Assembly: GCA_963931525.1 (NCBI GenBank)
Contig: OZ007023.1
Coordinates: 372,001-436,000 of the forward strand
Origin: Fimenecus sp900545625
GTDB taxonomy: Bacteria; Bacillota; Clostridia; Oscillospirales; Acutalibacteraceae
Reading direction: 5' to 3'
DNA: 64,000 nucleotides
Within the stretch, counting starts at the first letter, position 1; each line of letters starts with the position of its first letter. Of this stretch, positions 32,389 to 40,726 are shown in pieces. The notes under the pieces are model-generated. The model saw only the letters and a list, made by a program, of their open reading frames with translations, was not told the origin of the DNA and ran no database searches. Position numbers and translations under genes: made by a program.

Positions 32389-33270
32389 GTGGGCGGAGAT
32401 TTACATTGTCACACCAAACTTTCGGACGGCTCTTTGGGGATTGAAGATCTGATCGCGCTCGCCAAACGCTGCGGCGTGGATACGATCGCGATTGCGGATC
32501 ACGACTGCCTTGCGGGCACGGTGCGCGGCAGGATCATCGGCGAGCGCCTCGGCGTGCGGGTGATTCCGGGGGTGGAGCTTTCGGCGGTTGATTCAACGAC
32601 CGGCAAGCGCGCACATATTCTTGGGTATTTAAGCGAGTTTCCCGACCGGCTCGAGGGGCTTTGCCACCGCAATTCGCTGGCGCGCAAAAAGGCGGCGCAC
32701 TATATGATGCTGCAGATCGCAAAGCGTTTCCCCGTCAGCACGGAATTCATCGTCAAATGTGCGACGGGTTCGACCAATATCTTCCCCGCGCACATGATGC
32801 AGGCGCTCATGGAGTGCGGCTGTACGGATTCGTTGTACGGCGAGCTTTATCACCGGCTGTTCGATCCGGGCGTGCCCGGCAGCATCTATGTTGCGCCGAA
32901 GTTCCCGGACGCGGCGGAGGTGATCGATGCCGTGCACGCGGCGGGCGGCATTGCCGTGCTTGCGCACCCGGTTTTAGATGACAACCTGGACGCCCTGCCC
33001 CGCCTTTTGGAGCATGGGCTGGATGGGCTGGAGGTCTGGCACCCGTCGGCGGACGAAGAGTCGTCGGCGGCGCTTAAGAAGCTCGCAACAAAACACAAGC
33101 TGCTGATGCTCGGCGGGACGGATTTCCGCGGGCTTTACAATACATCGCGCGTATCGATCGGCGACGTGGCAACGCCCGACGATGCGCTGCAAAAGCTGCT
33201 TGGCTACAAGGCGCGGCAGAAACGCCTTGCCAAAAAAGCGCAGAAAGCGGTGAGCGAGAGCGCGGGCTGA
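32389..33270 (+). CDS. PHP-domain phosphoesterase
   Basis: 293 residues. Polymerase-and-histidinol-phosphatase fold with metal ligands in DLHCHTKLSDGS (H6, H8), ADHD (near 39-42), PGVELSA, VLAHPV and GGTDFRG. Close relatives include RNase AM/3',5'-nucleoside bisphosphate phosphatases, so a small-molecule or RNA-end phosphoesterase is likely. The start is GTG at 32389, 9 nt after AAGGAGG; it gives the usual short N-terminus. The next gene follows 18 nt downstream. Confidence 0.85.
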   Translation: MGGDLHCHTKLSDGSLGIEDLIALAKRCGVDTIAIADHDCLAGTVRGRIIGERLGVRVIPGVELSAVDSTTGKRAHILGYLSEFPDRLEGLCHRNSLARKKAAHYMMLQIAKRFPVSTEFIVKCATGSTNIFPAHMMQALMECGCTDSLYGELYHRLFDPGVPGSIYVAPKFPDAAEVIDAVHAAGGIAVLAHPVLDDNLDALPRLLEHGLDGLEVWHPSADEESSAALKKLATKHKLLMLGGTDFRGLYNTSRVSIGDVATPDDALQKLLGYKARQKRLAKKAQKAVSESAG

Positions 33271-33288
33271 CCGCGCGGGAGGAACGCT

Positions 33289-33855
33289 ATGGAAGACAGC
33301 GACATCAAAATTTTCGGCAAAGAGCCAAAAGCGGGCGATTCCGATGAGCTGCAGCTCATCCGCCTAATGGAAGCGCAGCGCGCAAACGGCAACATCGACA
33401 AGGCTTCAAAGCTGGGCGACTACCTTTCGGACATTTTTTTGAACGAGGATGAGCTGCTGCGCCGTCTTTCGGAAGAAGTCGGCGCGCTCGACTACCCCGC
33501 TGCGGTCATCCACCAGATCAAGATCCTGATGTTTTTCGCAGCGGAATACTGCATCAACCGCGAGCTGCCGAACATGATCCTCAAAAGCACGGCGATCAAC
33601 GCCCTGTACGGCAATATCAAATACGGCGACGCGGCGTTTTATGAGGAATTTTCCGACGGCGGGGAGTACAGCTTTTATTATCTCGCCATGCGCAAGGACA
33701 CCCCGAACGTGATCCTCGAGATCGGACGGACGTTTTCGATGCTCTGCGGCAAAGAGGATGAAGCTCAATTCGTGGAGCTTGGCAAGCGCATCTTCAACCT
33801 CACGCAGGAAGAGGTCGAGAATATCATCCAGATCTTCGATTTCAAGGTGGCGTGA
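33289..33855 (+). CDS. Hypothetical protein, 188 aa
   Basis: All-helical, acidic and soluble, with GGGAGGA before its ATG. Contains LMEAQRANGNIDKASKLGDYLSD in segments, a central AVIHQIKILMFFAAEYCINR and a C-terminal FNLTQEEVENIIQIFDF. I do not recognise the family. Cotranscribed with the PHP phosphoesterase and followed by a strong terminator. Confidence 0.65.
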   Translation: MEDSDIKIFGKEPKAGDSDELQLIRLMEAQRANGNIDKASKLGDYLSDIFLNEDELLRRLSEEVGALDYPAAVIHQIKILMFFAAEYCINRELPNMILKSTAINALYGNIKYGDAAFYEEFSDGGEYSFYYLAMRKDTPNVILEIGRTFSMLCGKEDEAQFVELGKRIFNLTQEEVENIIQIFDFKVA

Positions 33856-33924
33856 ACAAACCGAGCCGGCGGTGAGATTGACGCAAGCCGGACGCTTGGC
33901 AAAAATCTTATAAGCAAAACGCAG

Positions 33925-33960
33925 CCGGGCAGCCCGAAATGGGCTGCCCGGTTTTGGTTT
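33925..33960 (+). terminator. Intrinsic terminator of PHP operon
   Basis: CCGGGCAGCCC/GGGCTGCCCGG stem, 5-nt loop, then TTTTGGTTT. Confidence 0.9.
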
Positions 33961-33993
33961 GCCATGCGCTTTTATATCTGTCTACTTCTCCGT

Positions 33994-34116
33994 CTATTTC
34001 GCCCTGCCTTGGAACAGCGCTGCGAACAGCGAGCCGACCAGCAGGAAAAAGTCGGAGCTGCGGCGGTTGCGGAAGTAGTTGGAGATATCCTCCACGCGGT
34101 CACGCAGGGTTTTCAT
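33994..34116 (-). CDS. Small protein downstream of leuS, 40 aa
   Basis: ATG at 34116 with a very good site (GAGAGAGGAAAC). Reads MKTLRDRVEDISNYF, then RNRRSSDFFLLVGSLFAALF and a short basic end: an amphipathic N-terminal helix followed by one short hydrophobic helix. It lies 112 nt past leuS, facing the PHP operon terminator. Coding is supported by the ribosome site and composition only. Confidence 0.5.
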   Translation of the reverse strand: MKTLRDRVEDISNYFRNRRSSDFFLLVGSLFAALFQGRAK

Positions 34117-34228
34117 GTTTCCTCTCTCCGTTCTGCCGCAGTAAGCGGCAATATCCCTTTGCAAGGGAAGCCGAGCCGCGCAAATCGCCGTCGCTTCCGT
34201 CTTGCGGCAAAAATGATTTTTCGGCGCG

Positions 34229-36640
34229 TCAGCCCTTGACGACAAGGTTCACGAGCTTGCCGGGGACGTAAATTTCCTTGACGACGGTTTTGCCGTCTAA
34301 GAACGTCTGCGTCTTTTCGTCCGCTTTCGCCGCGGCGATGGCGTCGGCGGCAGCAATGTCCGCGGGAACGGTCAGCTTCGAGCGCAGCTTGCCGTTGACC
34401 TGCACCGCGATCTCAATGGTCGCGTCCACGCACTTCGCTTCGTCGAAGTCCGGCCACACGCCGTCTTTTGCGAGCATTTCGCCGTAGCCGAGCGTCGCCC
34501 ACATTTCCTCGGTGACGTGCGGGGCAAAGGGGTTGAGCATCAAAAGGAACGTGCGCAGCTCTGCGCGGTTGATGCTGCCCGCGTCGTAGATCGCGTTTAA
34601 GAGCGTCATCATCGCGGCGATGGCGGTGTTGTATTTGAGCTGTTCGATGTCCTCCGAGACCTTTTTGACGGTTTTGTGGAACGCGCTTTCGAGCTTTTCG
34701 GAATACGCGTCGCCGTCGGTAAGCATTTCCTGCAAATTCCACACACGGTCGATGAAGCGCTTGCAGCCCTTGACGCTGTTTTCCGACCAGGGCGCCGCCT
34801 TTTCGTAGTCGCCCATGAAGAGCACATAGGTGCGCAGAACGTCCGCGCCGTAGCTTTCGACGACCTCATTGGGATCGATGACGTTGCCGCGGGATTTCGA
34901 CATCTTCACACCGTCGGGGCCTAAAATGAGCCCCTGCGCCGTGCGTTTGGCATACGGTTCCGCACAGGGCACCACGCCGATATCATAGAGGAAGCGGTGC
35001 CAGAACCGCGAATAGATCAGGTGGCGGGTGACGTGCTCCATGCCGCCGTTGTACCAATCGACGGGCATCCAATATTTCAGCTTATCATAATCGGCAAGCG
35101 CCTTGTCGTTGTGCGGATCGACATAGCGCAGGAAATACCACGACGACCCCGCCCACTGGGGCATGGTGTCCGTCTCGCGCTTCGCGTCGCCGCCGCATTT
35201 CGGGCACTTGCAGTTGACAAAGCTGTCGATCTTGGCAAGCGGGCTTTCGCCGTCCGAGCCGGGCTCGAAGTTTTCGACGGCGGGGAGCTTGAGCGGCAGT
35301 TCCTCATACGGCACGGCGACCATGCCGCAGTGCGGGCAGTGGACGATCGGGATAGGCTCGCCCCAATAGCGCTGGCGGTTGAACGCCCAGTCCTTCATCT
35401 TATACTGCACGCCGCCTTCGCCGATGCCCTTTTCGGCAAGATATTCGATCATTTTGGCGATCGAATCCGCCTTGTTCGTAAGCCCGTTCAAGAAGCCGGA
35501 ATTGACCATTTCGCCGTCGCCCGTGTAGGCTTCCTTTGAAATGTCGCCGCCTTTGATGACCTCGATGATGTCGATGCCGAACTTTTTGGCAAATTCATAG
35601 TCGCGCTGGTCGTGCGCGGGCACCGCCATGATTGCGCCCGTGCCGTAGCCCATCATGACGTAATCGGAAATGTAGATCGGGATCTCGCGGCCGTCTACGG
35701 GATTGACGGCGGTGAAGCCCTCGAGCTTCACGCCGGTCTTATCTTTGACGAGCTGCGTGCGCTCAAACTCGGTCTTTTTCGCACATTCGGCGCGGTAGCT
35801 TTCCACTTCTCCCATGTTACCAATCTTTTCGGCGTACTGATCGATGAGCGGATGCTCCGGCGCCATGACCATGAAGGTCACACCGAACAGCGTATCGGGA
35901 CGGGTGGTGTAGATGCGCAGCGTTTCGGGTATGTTCTTCAGTTGGAAATTGACGAACGCGCCGCGCGATTTGCCGATCCAGTTGATCTGCTGCTGCTTGA
36001 CGTTCGGCAGGTAATCCACCGTTTCCAAGCCCTCCAGCAGCTTGTCGGCATATTCGGTGATACGCAGGTACCAGACGTCCTTGGACTTCTGCACCACGTC
36101 GCTGTGGCAGATGTCGCACTTGCCGCCCTGGGAATCCTCATTGGAAAGGACGACCTTGCACGACGGGCAGTAGTTGACCAGCGTTTTGTCGCGGAACGCA
36201 AGCCCGTTTTCAAACATCTTCAGGAAGATCCACTGCGTCCATTTGTAGTAGCCTTCCTCGGTCGTATCGATGACGCGCGTCCAGTCGAACGAGAAGCCGA
36301 CTTTTTTCAGCTGCGAGGTGAATTTCGCAATGTTCGTGTCGGTCACCTTGCGCGGGTGGATGCCCGTTTTGATGGCGTAGTTTTCGGTCGGCAGGCCGTA
36401 AGCGTCAAACCCGATGGGGAACAGGACGTTGTAGCCCTGCAAGCGCCGCTTGCGCGAGAGCACCTCCAGCCCGCTGTATGCCTTGATATGCCCGACGTGC
36501 ATGCCCGCGCCCGACGGGTACGGGAATTCGACCAGCGCGTAATACTTCGGCTTGTCGGACCGGTCCTCGGCGTGGAACACACCCGCTTCCTCCCATTTTT
36601 TCTGCCATTTCGGCTCCACAGCCTTAAAATTGTACTCCAT
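34229..36640 (-). CDS. leuS: Leucyl-tRNA synthetase
   Basis: 803 residues, typical bacterial LeuRS. Charges tRNA-Leu. Class I signature PYPSGAGMHVGHIKAYSG near 40-58, the CP1 editing domain (about 215-410) with TTRPDTLFG and a zinc ribbon (CPSCKVVLSNEDSQGGKC), and GVKMSKSRGN near 575-585; C-terminal anticodon-binding and Leu-specific domains follow. ATG 36640 is chosen (AAAGGGTG upstream) over an in-frame GTG three codons earlier. No T-box leader is seen. It follows rsfS. Confidence 0.97.
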   Translation of the reverse strand: MEYNFKAVEPKWQKKWEEAGVFHAEDRSDKPKYYALVEFPYPSGAGMHVGHIKAYSGLEVLSRKRRLQGYNVLFPIGFDAYGLPTENYAIKTGIHPRKVTDTNIAKFTSQLKKVGFSFDWTRVIDTTEEGYYKWTQWIFLKMFENGLAFRDKTLVNYCPSCKVVLSNEDSQGGKCDICHSDVVQKSKDVWYLRITEYADKLLEGLETVDYLPNVKQQQINWIGKSRGAFVNFQLKNIPETLRIYTTRPDTLFGVTFMVMAPEHPLIDQYAEKIGNMGEVESYRAECAKKTEFERTQLVKDKTGVKLEGFTAVNPVDGREIPIYISDYVMMGYGTGAIMAVPAHDQRDYEFAKKFGIDIIEVIKGGDISKEAYTGDGEMVNSGFLNGLTNKADSIAKMIEYLAEKGIGEGGVQYKMKDWAFNRQRYWGEPIPIVHCPHCGMVAVPYEELPLKLPAVENFEPGSDGESPLAKIDSFVNCKCPKCGGDAKRETDTMPQWAGSSWYFLRYVDPHNDKALADYDKLKYWMPVDWYNGGMEHVTRHLIYSRFWHRFLYDIGVVPCAEPYAKRTAQGLILGPDGVKMSKSRGNVIDPNEVVESYGADVLRTYVLFMGDYEKAAPWSENSVKGCKRFIDRVWNLQEMLTDGDAYSEKLESAFHKTVKKVSEDIEQLKYNTAIAAMMTLLNAIYDAGSINRAELRTFLLMLNPFAPHVTEEMWATLGYGEMLAKDGVWPDFDEAKCVDATIEIAVQVNGKLRSKLTVPADIAAADAIAAAKADEKTQTFLDGKTVVKEIYVPGKLVNLVVKG

Positions 36641-36690
36641 TGCTTTCACCCTTTGTATGCGGTAGATGATTTTTAACTATAGTGAAATTA

Positions 36691-37044
36691 TTATTCCGTG
36701 ACCCACGCCGAAAGATCAACCGGTTTTGCGTCGCCCCAGAGCTTTTCGAGTGCGAACAGCGCGCGGTCGGCGGCGGTGAACACATGCACGACCACGCTTT
36801 TGTAGTCGAGCAGGATCCAGCCCGTGGTTTTGCCCTCGATATGGTCGGGGCGCACGCCGAGCTCTGCGAGCTTTTCCTCAAGCTCATCGGCAAGCGCGCG
36901 CACATGCGTGGACGACGTACCCGTTACGAGCAGGAAATAGTCGGCGACGGAGCTGACCTCCGCAATTTCCAGCGCGGTCAAATCCATGCCCTTTTTCGCG
37001 TCTAAAATTTTTACGGCGTTTTCAAGAATGGCCTTCGGTTCCAT
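36691..37044 (-). CDS. rsfS: Ribosomal silencing factor RsfS
   Basis: 117 residues. Binds ribosomal protein uL14 and blocks subunit joining when nutrients are scarce. Motifs: AVKILDAKKGMDLTALEIAE, SVADYFLLVTGTSSTHVRAL, GKTTGWILLDYKSVVVHVF and LEKLWGDAKPVDL. ATG 37044 gives the canonical N-terminus; AAGGATG is 14 nt upstream, which is long. Upstream lies a repeat-containing gap that separates it from yqeK. Confidence 0.95.
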   Translation of the reverse strand: MEPKAILENAVKILDAKKGMDLTALEIAEVSSVADYFLLVTGTSSTHVRALADELEEKLAELGVRPDHIEGKTTGWILLDYKSVVVHVFTAADRALFALEKLWGDAKPVDLSAWVTE

Positions 37045-37077
37045 GTAAGGCGGTTCATCCTTTCTGTTGTATATCAA

Positions 37078-37380
37078 AATCTATGGTCAGAAACAAGGTG
37101 GGCGTTTTCACGCGTAGTGGCAGGCTTCCATGCCTGCCAAAGTGGAGGGGGCTAAGATAATAGCTTGCGGCTACTATAAAACCGGAATTTTATTTTTACC
37201 GCAACCGATAGCAAAGACCAACTTTCTTATAAGCAGGCGTGGAAGCCTGCCACTACGCGGGATTCTTTTATTGTAGCCGCTGATTGTTATCATTCCGCAC
37301 GCTGCTCAGGCGGATGCTTAAGCCCCGCCCCTACGGCAGAGATACTCCATTTTCTGCATAGCCGCAGCTTTGCGAATATC
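37078..37380. repeat. Intergenic region with GTAG-hairpin pair
   Basis: No gene. It holds the inverted hairpin pair at 37114-37256 and one more GTAG half-site near 37312-37333 (minus strand GTAGGGGCGGGGC). It interrupts the otherwise dense yqeK-rsfS operon. Confidence 0.75.
37114..37256. repeat. BIME-like unit: inverted pair of GTAG hairpins (TGGCAGGC type)
   Basis: Left repeat 37114-37139 on +: GTAG, perfect stem TGGCAGGC/GCCTGCCA, loop TTCCAT. Right repeat about 37232-37256 is its inverse (one stem end mismatched). The ~92-bp interior is AT-rich and unlike that of the unit at 55013. Confidence 0.85.
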
Positions 37381-37974
37381 TTATTTTTCGCTTGCCGCAC
37401 CCTGCAACGCCAGCACCGCGTCGTTGTATGCGCCGATGCTGTCGGGGTCTACAAGCGCGGCGGCGGCAACGAGCTCGGCAATCGTGAATTGCAGTCCCTC
37501 GATGATCGCTTCTTCCAAAGAGCGTTTCGCAGTCGCGCGCATATGCTCGACTTCGGGGTAATCGCGGTCGGCGGAGACAAAGTCCGCAATGAACACAACC
37601 TTTTCGAGCTTCGTCATGTCCGCGCGACCCGTGGTGTGGTAGCGCACCGCCGTCAAAATATCCTCGTCCGTGACATGCAGGCGACTTCTCAAATACGCTT
37701 CCCCCGCAATGGCGTGCCAGGTTTTCGGGCTTTGGCGCTGCGTTTTTGTGAGCATTATACCATTGTCGCAAAAGAATTTCAACATGTCGTCGGGCGGCGT
37801 GTTTTTCATGATGTCATGCACAAGCCCCGCCGTGTAGGCTTTTTCCGGGTCTGCGCCGTATTGCATTGCAAGCTCGCGCGCGCTTTCGGCGACGCACAGC
37901 GAGTGGTGCAGACGCTCCGGATTCAGTTTTTGCTTTATCGCATCCAAAAATTCAGCGTTGCGTTCGGTATCCAT
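37381..37974 (-). CDS. yqeK: HD-domain symmetrical Ap4A hydrolase YqeK
   Basis: 197 residues. HD metal-dependent phosphohydrolase; YqeK cleaves Ap4A to two ADP. Motifs: RLHHSLCVAESARELA (His near 23-24), LVHDIMKN (HD at 53-54), HAIAGEAYLR, AVRYHTTG and FIADFVSADRDYP. The ATG at 37974 lies inside the 3' end of nadD (23-nt overlap). The nadD-yqeK pairing is standard in Firmicutes. Confidence 0.94.
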   Translation of the reverse strand: MDTERNAEFLDAIKQKLNPERLHHSLCVAESARELAMQYGADPEKAYTAGLVHDIMKNTPPDDMLKFFCDNGIMLTKTQRQSPKTWHAIAGEAYLRSRLHVTDEDILTAVRYHTTGRADMTKLEKVVFIADFVSADRDYPEVEHMRATAKRSLEEAIIEGLQFTIAELVAAAALVDPDSIGAYNDAVLALQGAASEK

Positions 37975-38587
37975 ACAATCCCTTTTCCCGTATATAGGCT
38001 TCCACCGCCGGCGGCAGATAGACTTGTGTGTCCGCGCCGCTTCGGATCGCTTCGCGAAGCGCGGAGGAACTGATCTCCAACGGCTCGATGTCTGAAAATC
38101 GCAGGTGCGGCGCCGTATGGTCCTGCACATAAATGCGCAAATGCGAAAACGCATAGCTGCGCATTTTTTGCAGATCGTCTGCATTTTGCCGCGCAGCGAC
38201 GCACAGTGTACAGCGTTCCAGCAGTTCGCGGCAGTGATACCATTTATGGAACGACAAAAACATATCCGAGCCCATCAAAAGAAAGATCTCCGCCTGCGGA
38301 TATTGTTCGTCGAGCGCGCGGACGGTATACACGGTATAGCTGTCGGACGGGCGTGTGATCTCCATGTCGCTGACTTCATACCGCGGATCGGGGAAGGCGA
38401 GGCGGCACATATCGAGCCGTTCGCTGTCGAGCGCCAAGTCCTCACAGATCTTGTGGACGGGGCGCTTGTCGGGAACGATCAGCACCTTGTCGAATGCGAT
38501 CTCCCTGCAAAACGCTTCCAGCAGCCGCACATGCCCGAAATGCGGTGGGTTGAACGTGCCGCCGTACAGTGCGATCTTCATAGGCAT
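37952..38587 (-). CDS. nadD: Nicotinate-nucleotide adenylyltransferase
   Basis: 211 residues. Joins nicotinate mononucleotide and ATP to give deamido-NAD. Nucleotidyltransferase HxGH motif in ALYGGTFNPPHFGH, middle FLLMGSDMFLSFHKWYH and the C-terminal EISSSALREAI. The ATG at 38587 (MPMKIAL) is preferred to the one at 38581 because AAAGGA lies 8 nt upstream. Only 1 nt separates it from yhbY. Confidence 0.95.
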   Translation of the reverse strand: MPMKIALYGGTFNPPHFGHVRLLEAFCREIAFDKVLIVPDKRPVHKICEDLALDSERLDMCRLAFPDPRYEVSDMEITRPSDSYTVYTVRALDEQYPQAEIFLLMGSDMFLSFHKWYHCRELLERCTLCVAARQNADDLQKMRSYAFSHLRIYVQDHTAPHLRFSDIEPLEISSSALREAIRSGADTQVYLPPAVEAYIREKGLYGYRTQR

Positions 38588-38588
38588 T

Positions 38589-38909
38589 TCATTTTTTCCT
38601 TTTCGGCGTATTTCCCTTTTCCTTTTTGTCCTTTTCATGCAGCTTTTCGCTGTAGCGATAAAACACCATGCTGCCGCCCACGACGGAGACGACTTCGGCG
38701 CCTGTCGCGGCGGCGATCTCGTCGGCGATGTCGCGCGGGCGGGCGGGCGCGGTCTCCAAAAGCACCTTGAGCTTGATGAGCTCTCTGGCGGTCAGCGCGT
38801 CGTCGGTCTGGCGGATGAGGGCATCCGAAATGCCGCCCTTGCCCACCTGGAACAGCGGTTCAAGCCCGTTTGCCTGCGCGCGCAGCGCGGCGCGTTCTTT
38901 TCCGGTCAT
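38589..38909 (-). CDS. yhbY: YhbY/CRM-domain RNA-binding protein
   Basis: 106 residues. CRM (CRS1-YhbY) domain, associated with the pre-50S ribosome: LTGKERAALRAQANGLEPLFQ-like start, GKGGISDALIRQTDDAL, LIKLKVL and VGGSMVFYRYS. A Lys-rich C-terminal tail (KDKKEKGNTPKRKK) follows. In the rdgB-yhbY-nadD-yqeK run, a usual Firmicutes order. Confidence 0.93.
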   Translation of the reverse strand: MTGKERAALRAQANGLEPLFQVGKGGISDALIRQTDDALTARELIKLKVLLETAPARPRDIADEIAAATGAEVVSVVGGSMVFYRYSEKLHEKDKKEKGNTPKRKK

Positions 38910-38936
38910 AGGTTGATTTCCTTTCGTATCTGCTTC

Positions 38937-39524
38937 TTACAAATAGGCGGGCAGCTTGTCTGCCAGCGCGCGCAAGGCGTTGCCGCGGTGGCTTACGGCG
39001 TCCTTTTCTTCGGGGCGCAGCTCGGCAAAGGACTTCTCGCCCACGAAGAACAGCGGGTCGTAGCCGAAGCCGCCCTCCCCTTTCGGCGCGTAACCGATCT
39101 TGCCCTTGCATTCGCCCTCGACGGTGCATTCGCGCCCGTCGGGGAACACGCACGCGACGGCGCTTACGAACTTCGCCGTGCGTTTTTCGTCAGGGACGTT
39201 TTTGAGCAGCCCCAAAAGCTTATCGTTGTTCTTTTGGTCGTTGCCGTGCTCGCCCGCGAAGCGTGCGGAATACACGCCGGGCGCGCCGTCGAGCGCGTCC
39301 ACGCAAAGGCCGGAATCATCGGCGATACAGGGCATACCACTCTCTTTGCAGCCCGAACGGGCTTTCAACAACGCGTTTTCCATAAAGGTCGTGCCCGTTT
39401 CCTCCACGTCGGAAAGGTCGATGCCGGCTTCGTCGGCAGTCAGCACATGCACGCCCAGAGGCGCTAAAATGCGCTGTAACTCATCACGCTTTTTCAGATT
39501 ATGTGTGGCGATTAAAAAATCCAA
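38937..39524 (-). CDS. rdgB: XTP/dITP diphosphatase (RdgB/HAM1)
   Basis: 195 residues. Removes non-canonical purine triphosphates. Motifs: LIATHNLKKRDEL, EETGTTFMENALLKA, CIADDSGLCVDALDGAPG, EGGFGYDPLFF and VSHRGNALRAL. The start is TTG at 39524 with AAGGAG 9 nt upstream, embedded in the last 26 nt of ftsY. Confidence 0.95.
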   Translation of the reverse strand: MDFLIATHNLKKRDELQRILAPLGVHVLTADEAGIDLSDVEETGTTFMENALLKARSGCKESGMPCIADDSGLCVDALDGAPGVYSARFAGEHGNDQKNNDKLLGLLKNVPDEKRTAKFVSAVACVFPDGRECTVEGECKGKIGYAPKGEGGFGYDPLFFVGEKSFAELRPEEKDAVSHRGNALRALADKLPAYL

Positions 39525-40710
39525 AACGTCTTTTCTCCTTTTTCGGTTTTTCGGGTGCTTGCGTTTCGGTCACTTCGTCCGCAGCCGTGTCCAATTCCGA
39601 AATTCCGCTTTCATCTGCTTGTGTACCGGAAGCGGCGCGCCCCGTCTCGGATGCCGCAGCGTCCGGCGCCGCGCCATCGGGTTCGTTTTCGGGTGCAGGT
39701 CGTGGTGCGGCGGGGTGTCGAACGCCTGAAACGTCCGAAATGCGAGCTTCCACATCGTCTTTCTCCACTTGCGCATGCGTGCTCTCCTCCTCGTCATACG
39801 TTTTCTGCTCAAACAGCCCCTCGGCAAAGGCGCGGGGGTCAAAGGGCTGCAAATCGTCCATCTGCTCGCCCACGCCGACGAATTTCACGGGGATGCCCAG
39901 CTCATTTTTGATGGCGAGCACCACGCCGCCGCGCGCCGTGCCGTCGAGCTTCGTAAGCACGATACCCGTGATCTCGGCGACATGCATGAACTCGCGCGCC
40001 TGGTTGACGGCGTTCTGCCCCGTGGTCGCGTCGAGCACCAGAAGCACCTCGCGGTCGGAATAGGGGAGCTCGCGGTCAATAACGCGGTAGATCTTTGCAA
40101 GCTCGTCCATCAGGTTTTTCTTATTGTGCAGCCTGCCTGCGGTGTCGATGATCACGATGTCGCAGTCGCGGGCTTTCGCGGCGTTGACCGTGTCGAACAC
40201 CACGGCGGCGGGATCGGCACCCTCGGAGTGCTTGACAAGCTCCACGCCCGCGCGCCCGGCCCAGACGCCGAGCTGGTCGATCGCCGCCGCACGGAAGGTG
40301 TCCGCCGCGCCCAAAATGACGCGCTTGCCTTCTGCTTTATACATCGCGGCGAGCTTGCCGATGGTCGTGGTCTTGCCCACGCCGTTGACGCCGATGACGA
40401 GCACCACGCTCGGCACGGTGACAAGCCCCATATCCTCGCCGCCCTCCAAAAGCTCGGCGACGATCTCCTTGATCTCGTTTTTGACGGCGTCCGCCCCGCG
40501 AAGCCGCTTTTCCGAAACGCGCTTTTTTAAGCGTTCGGTGATCTCGACCGCCGTGACCATGCCGACATCGCCCATCACGAGGATCTCCTCAAGCTCGGCG
40601 TACAGGTCGTCGGTGATCTCGCCGCCGTCCGCAAACAGGCTGTCAATGGCGCCCGCCATTTTGCTGCGGGTCTTGGAAAGCCCGAAATTGATCTTACTGA
40701 AAATGCCCAT
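39499..40710 (-). CDS. ftsY: Signal recognition particle receptor FtsY with C-terminal extension
   Basis: 403 residues. SRP-type GTPase that docks SRP-ribosome complexes at the membrane. N domain about 1-95; G domain with GVNGVGKTTT (107-116), DTFRAAAIDQL, DTAGR (189-193) and TKLDGTARGG; the normal end is about residue 300. Residues 301-403 are an acidic Glu/Asp/Ala-rich, low-complexity tail ending KPKKEKRRFGFFNRHT. E. coli FtsY has an acidic extension at the other end; a C-terminal one is unusual. Follows smc by 16 nt. Confidence 0.95.
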   Translation of the reverse strand: MGIFSKINFGLSKTRSKMAGAIDSLFADGGEITDDLYAELEEILVMGDVGMVTAVEITERLKKRVSEKRLRGADAVKNEIKEIVAELLEGGEDMGLVTVPSVVLVIGVNGVGKTTTIGKLAAMYKAEGKRVILGAADTFRAAAIDQLGVWAGRAGVELVKHSEGADPAAVVFDTVNAAKARDCDIVIIDTAGRLHNKKNLMDELAKIYRVIDRELPYSDREVLLVLDATTGQNAVNQAREFMHVAEITGIVLTKLDGTARGGVVLAIKNELGIPVKFVGVGEQMDDLQPFDPRAFAEGLFEQKTYDEEESTHAQVEKDDVEARISDVSGVRHPAAPRPAPENEPDGAAPDAAASETGRAASGTQADESGISELDTAADEVTETQAPEKPKKEKRRFGFFNRHT

Positions 40711-40726
40711 GAGCCTAATCCTTTCC

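Noticed and set aside
34229..36690. T-box leader for leuS
   Set aside because: Only 50 nt separate rsfS and leuS and no T-box sequence or specifier structure is seen.
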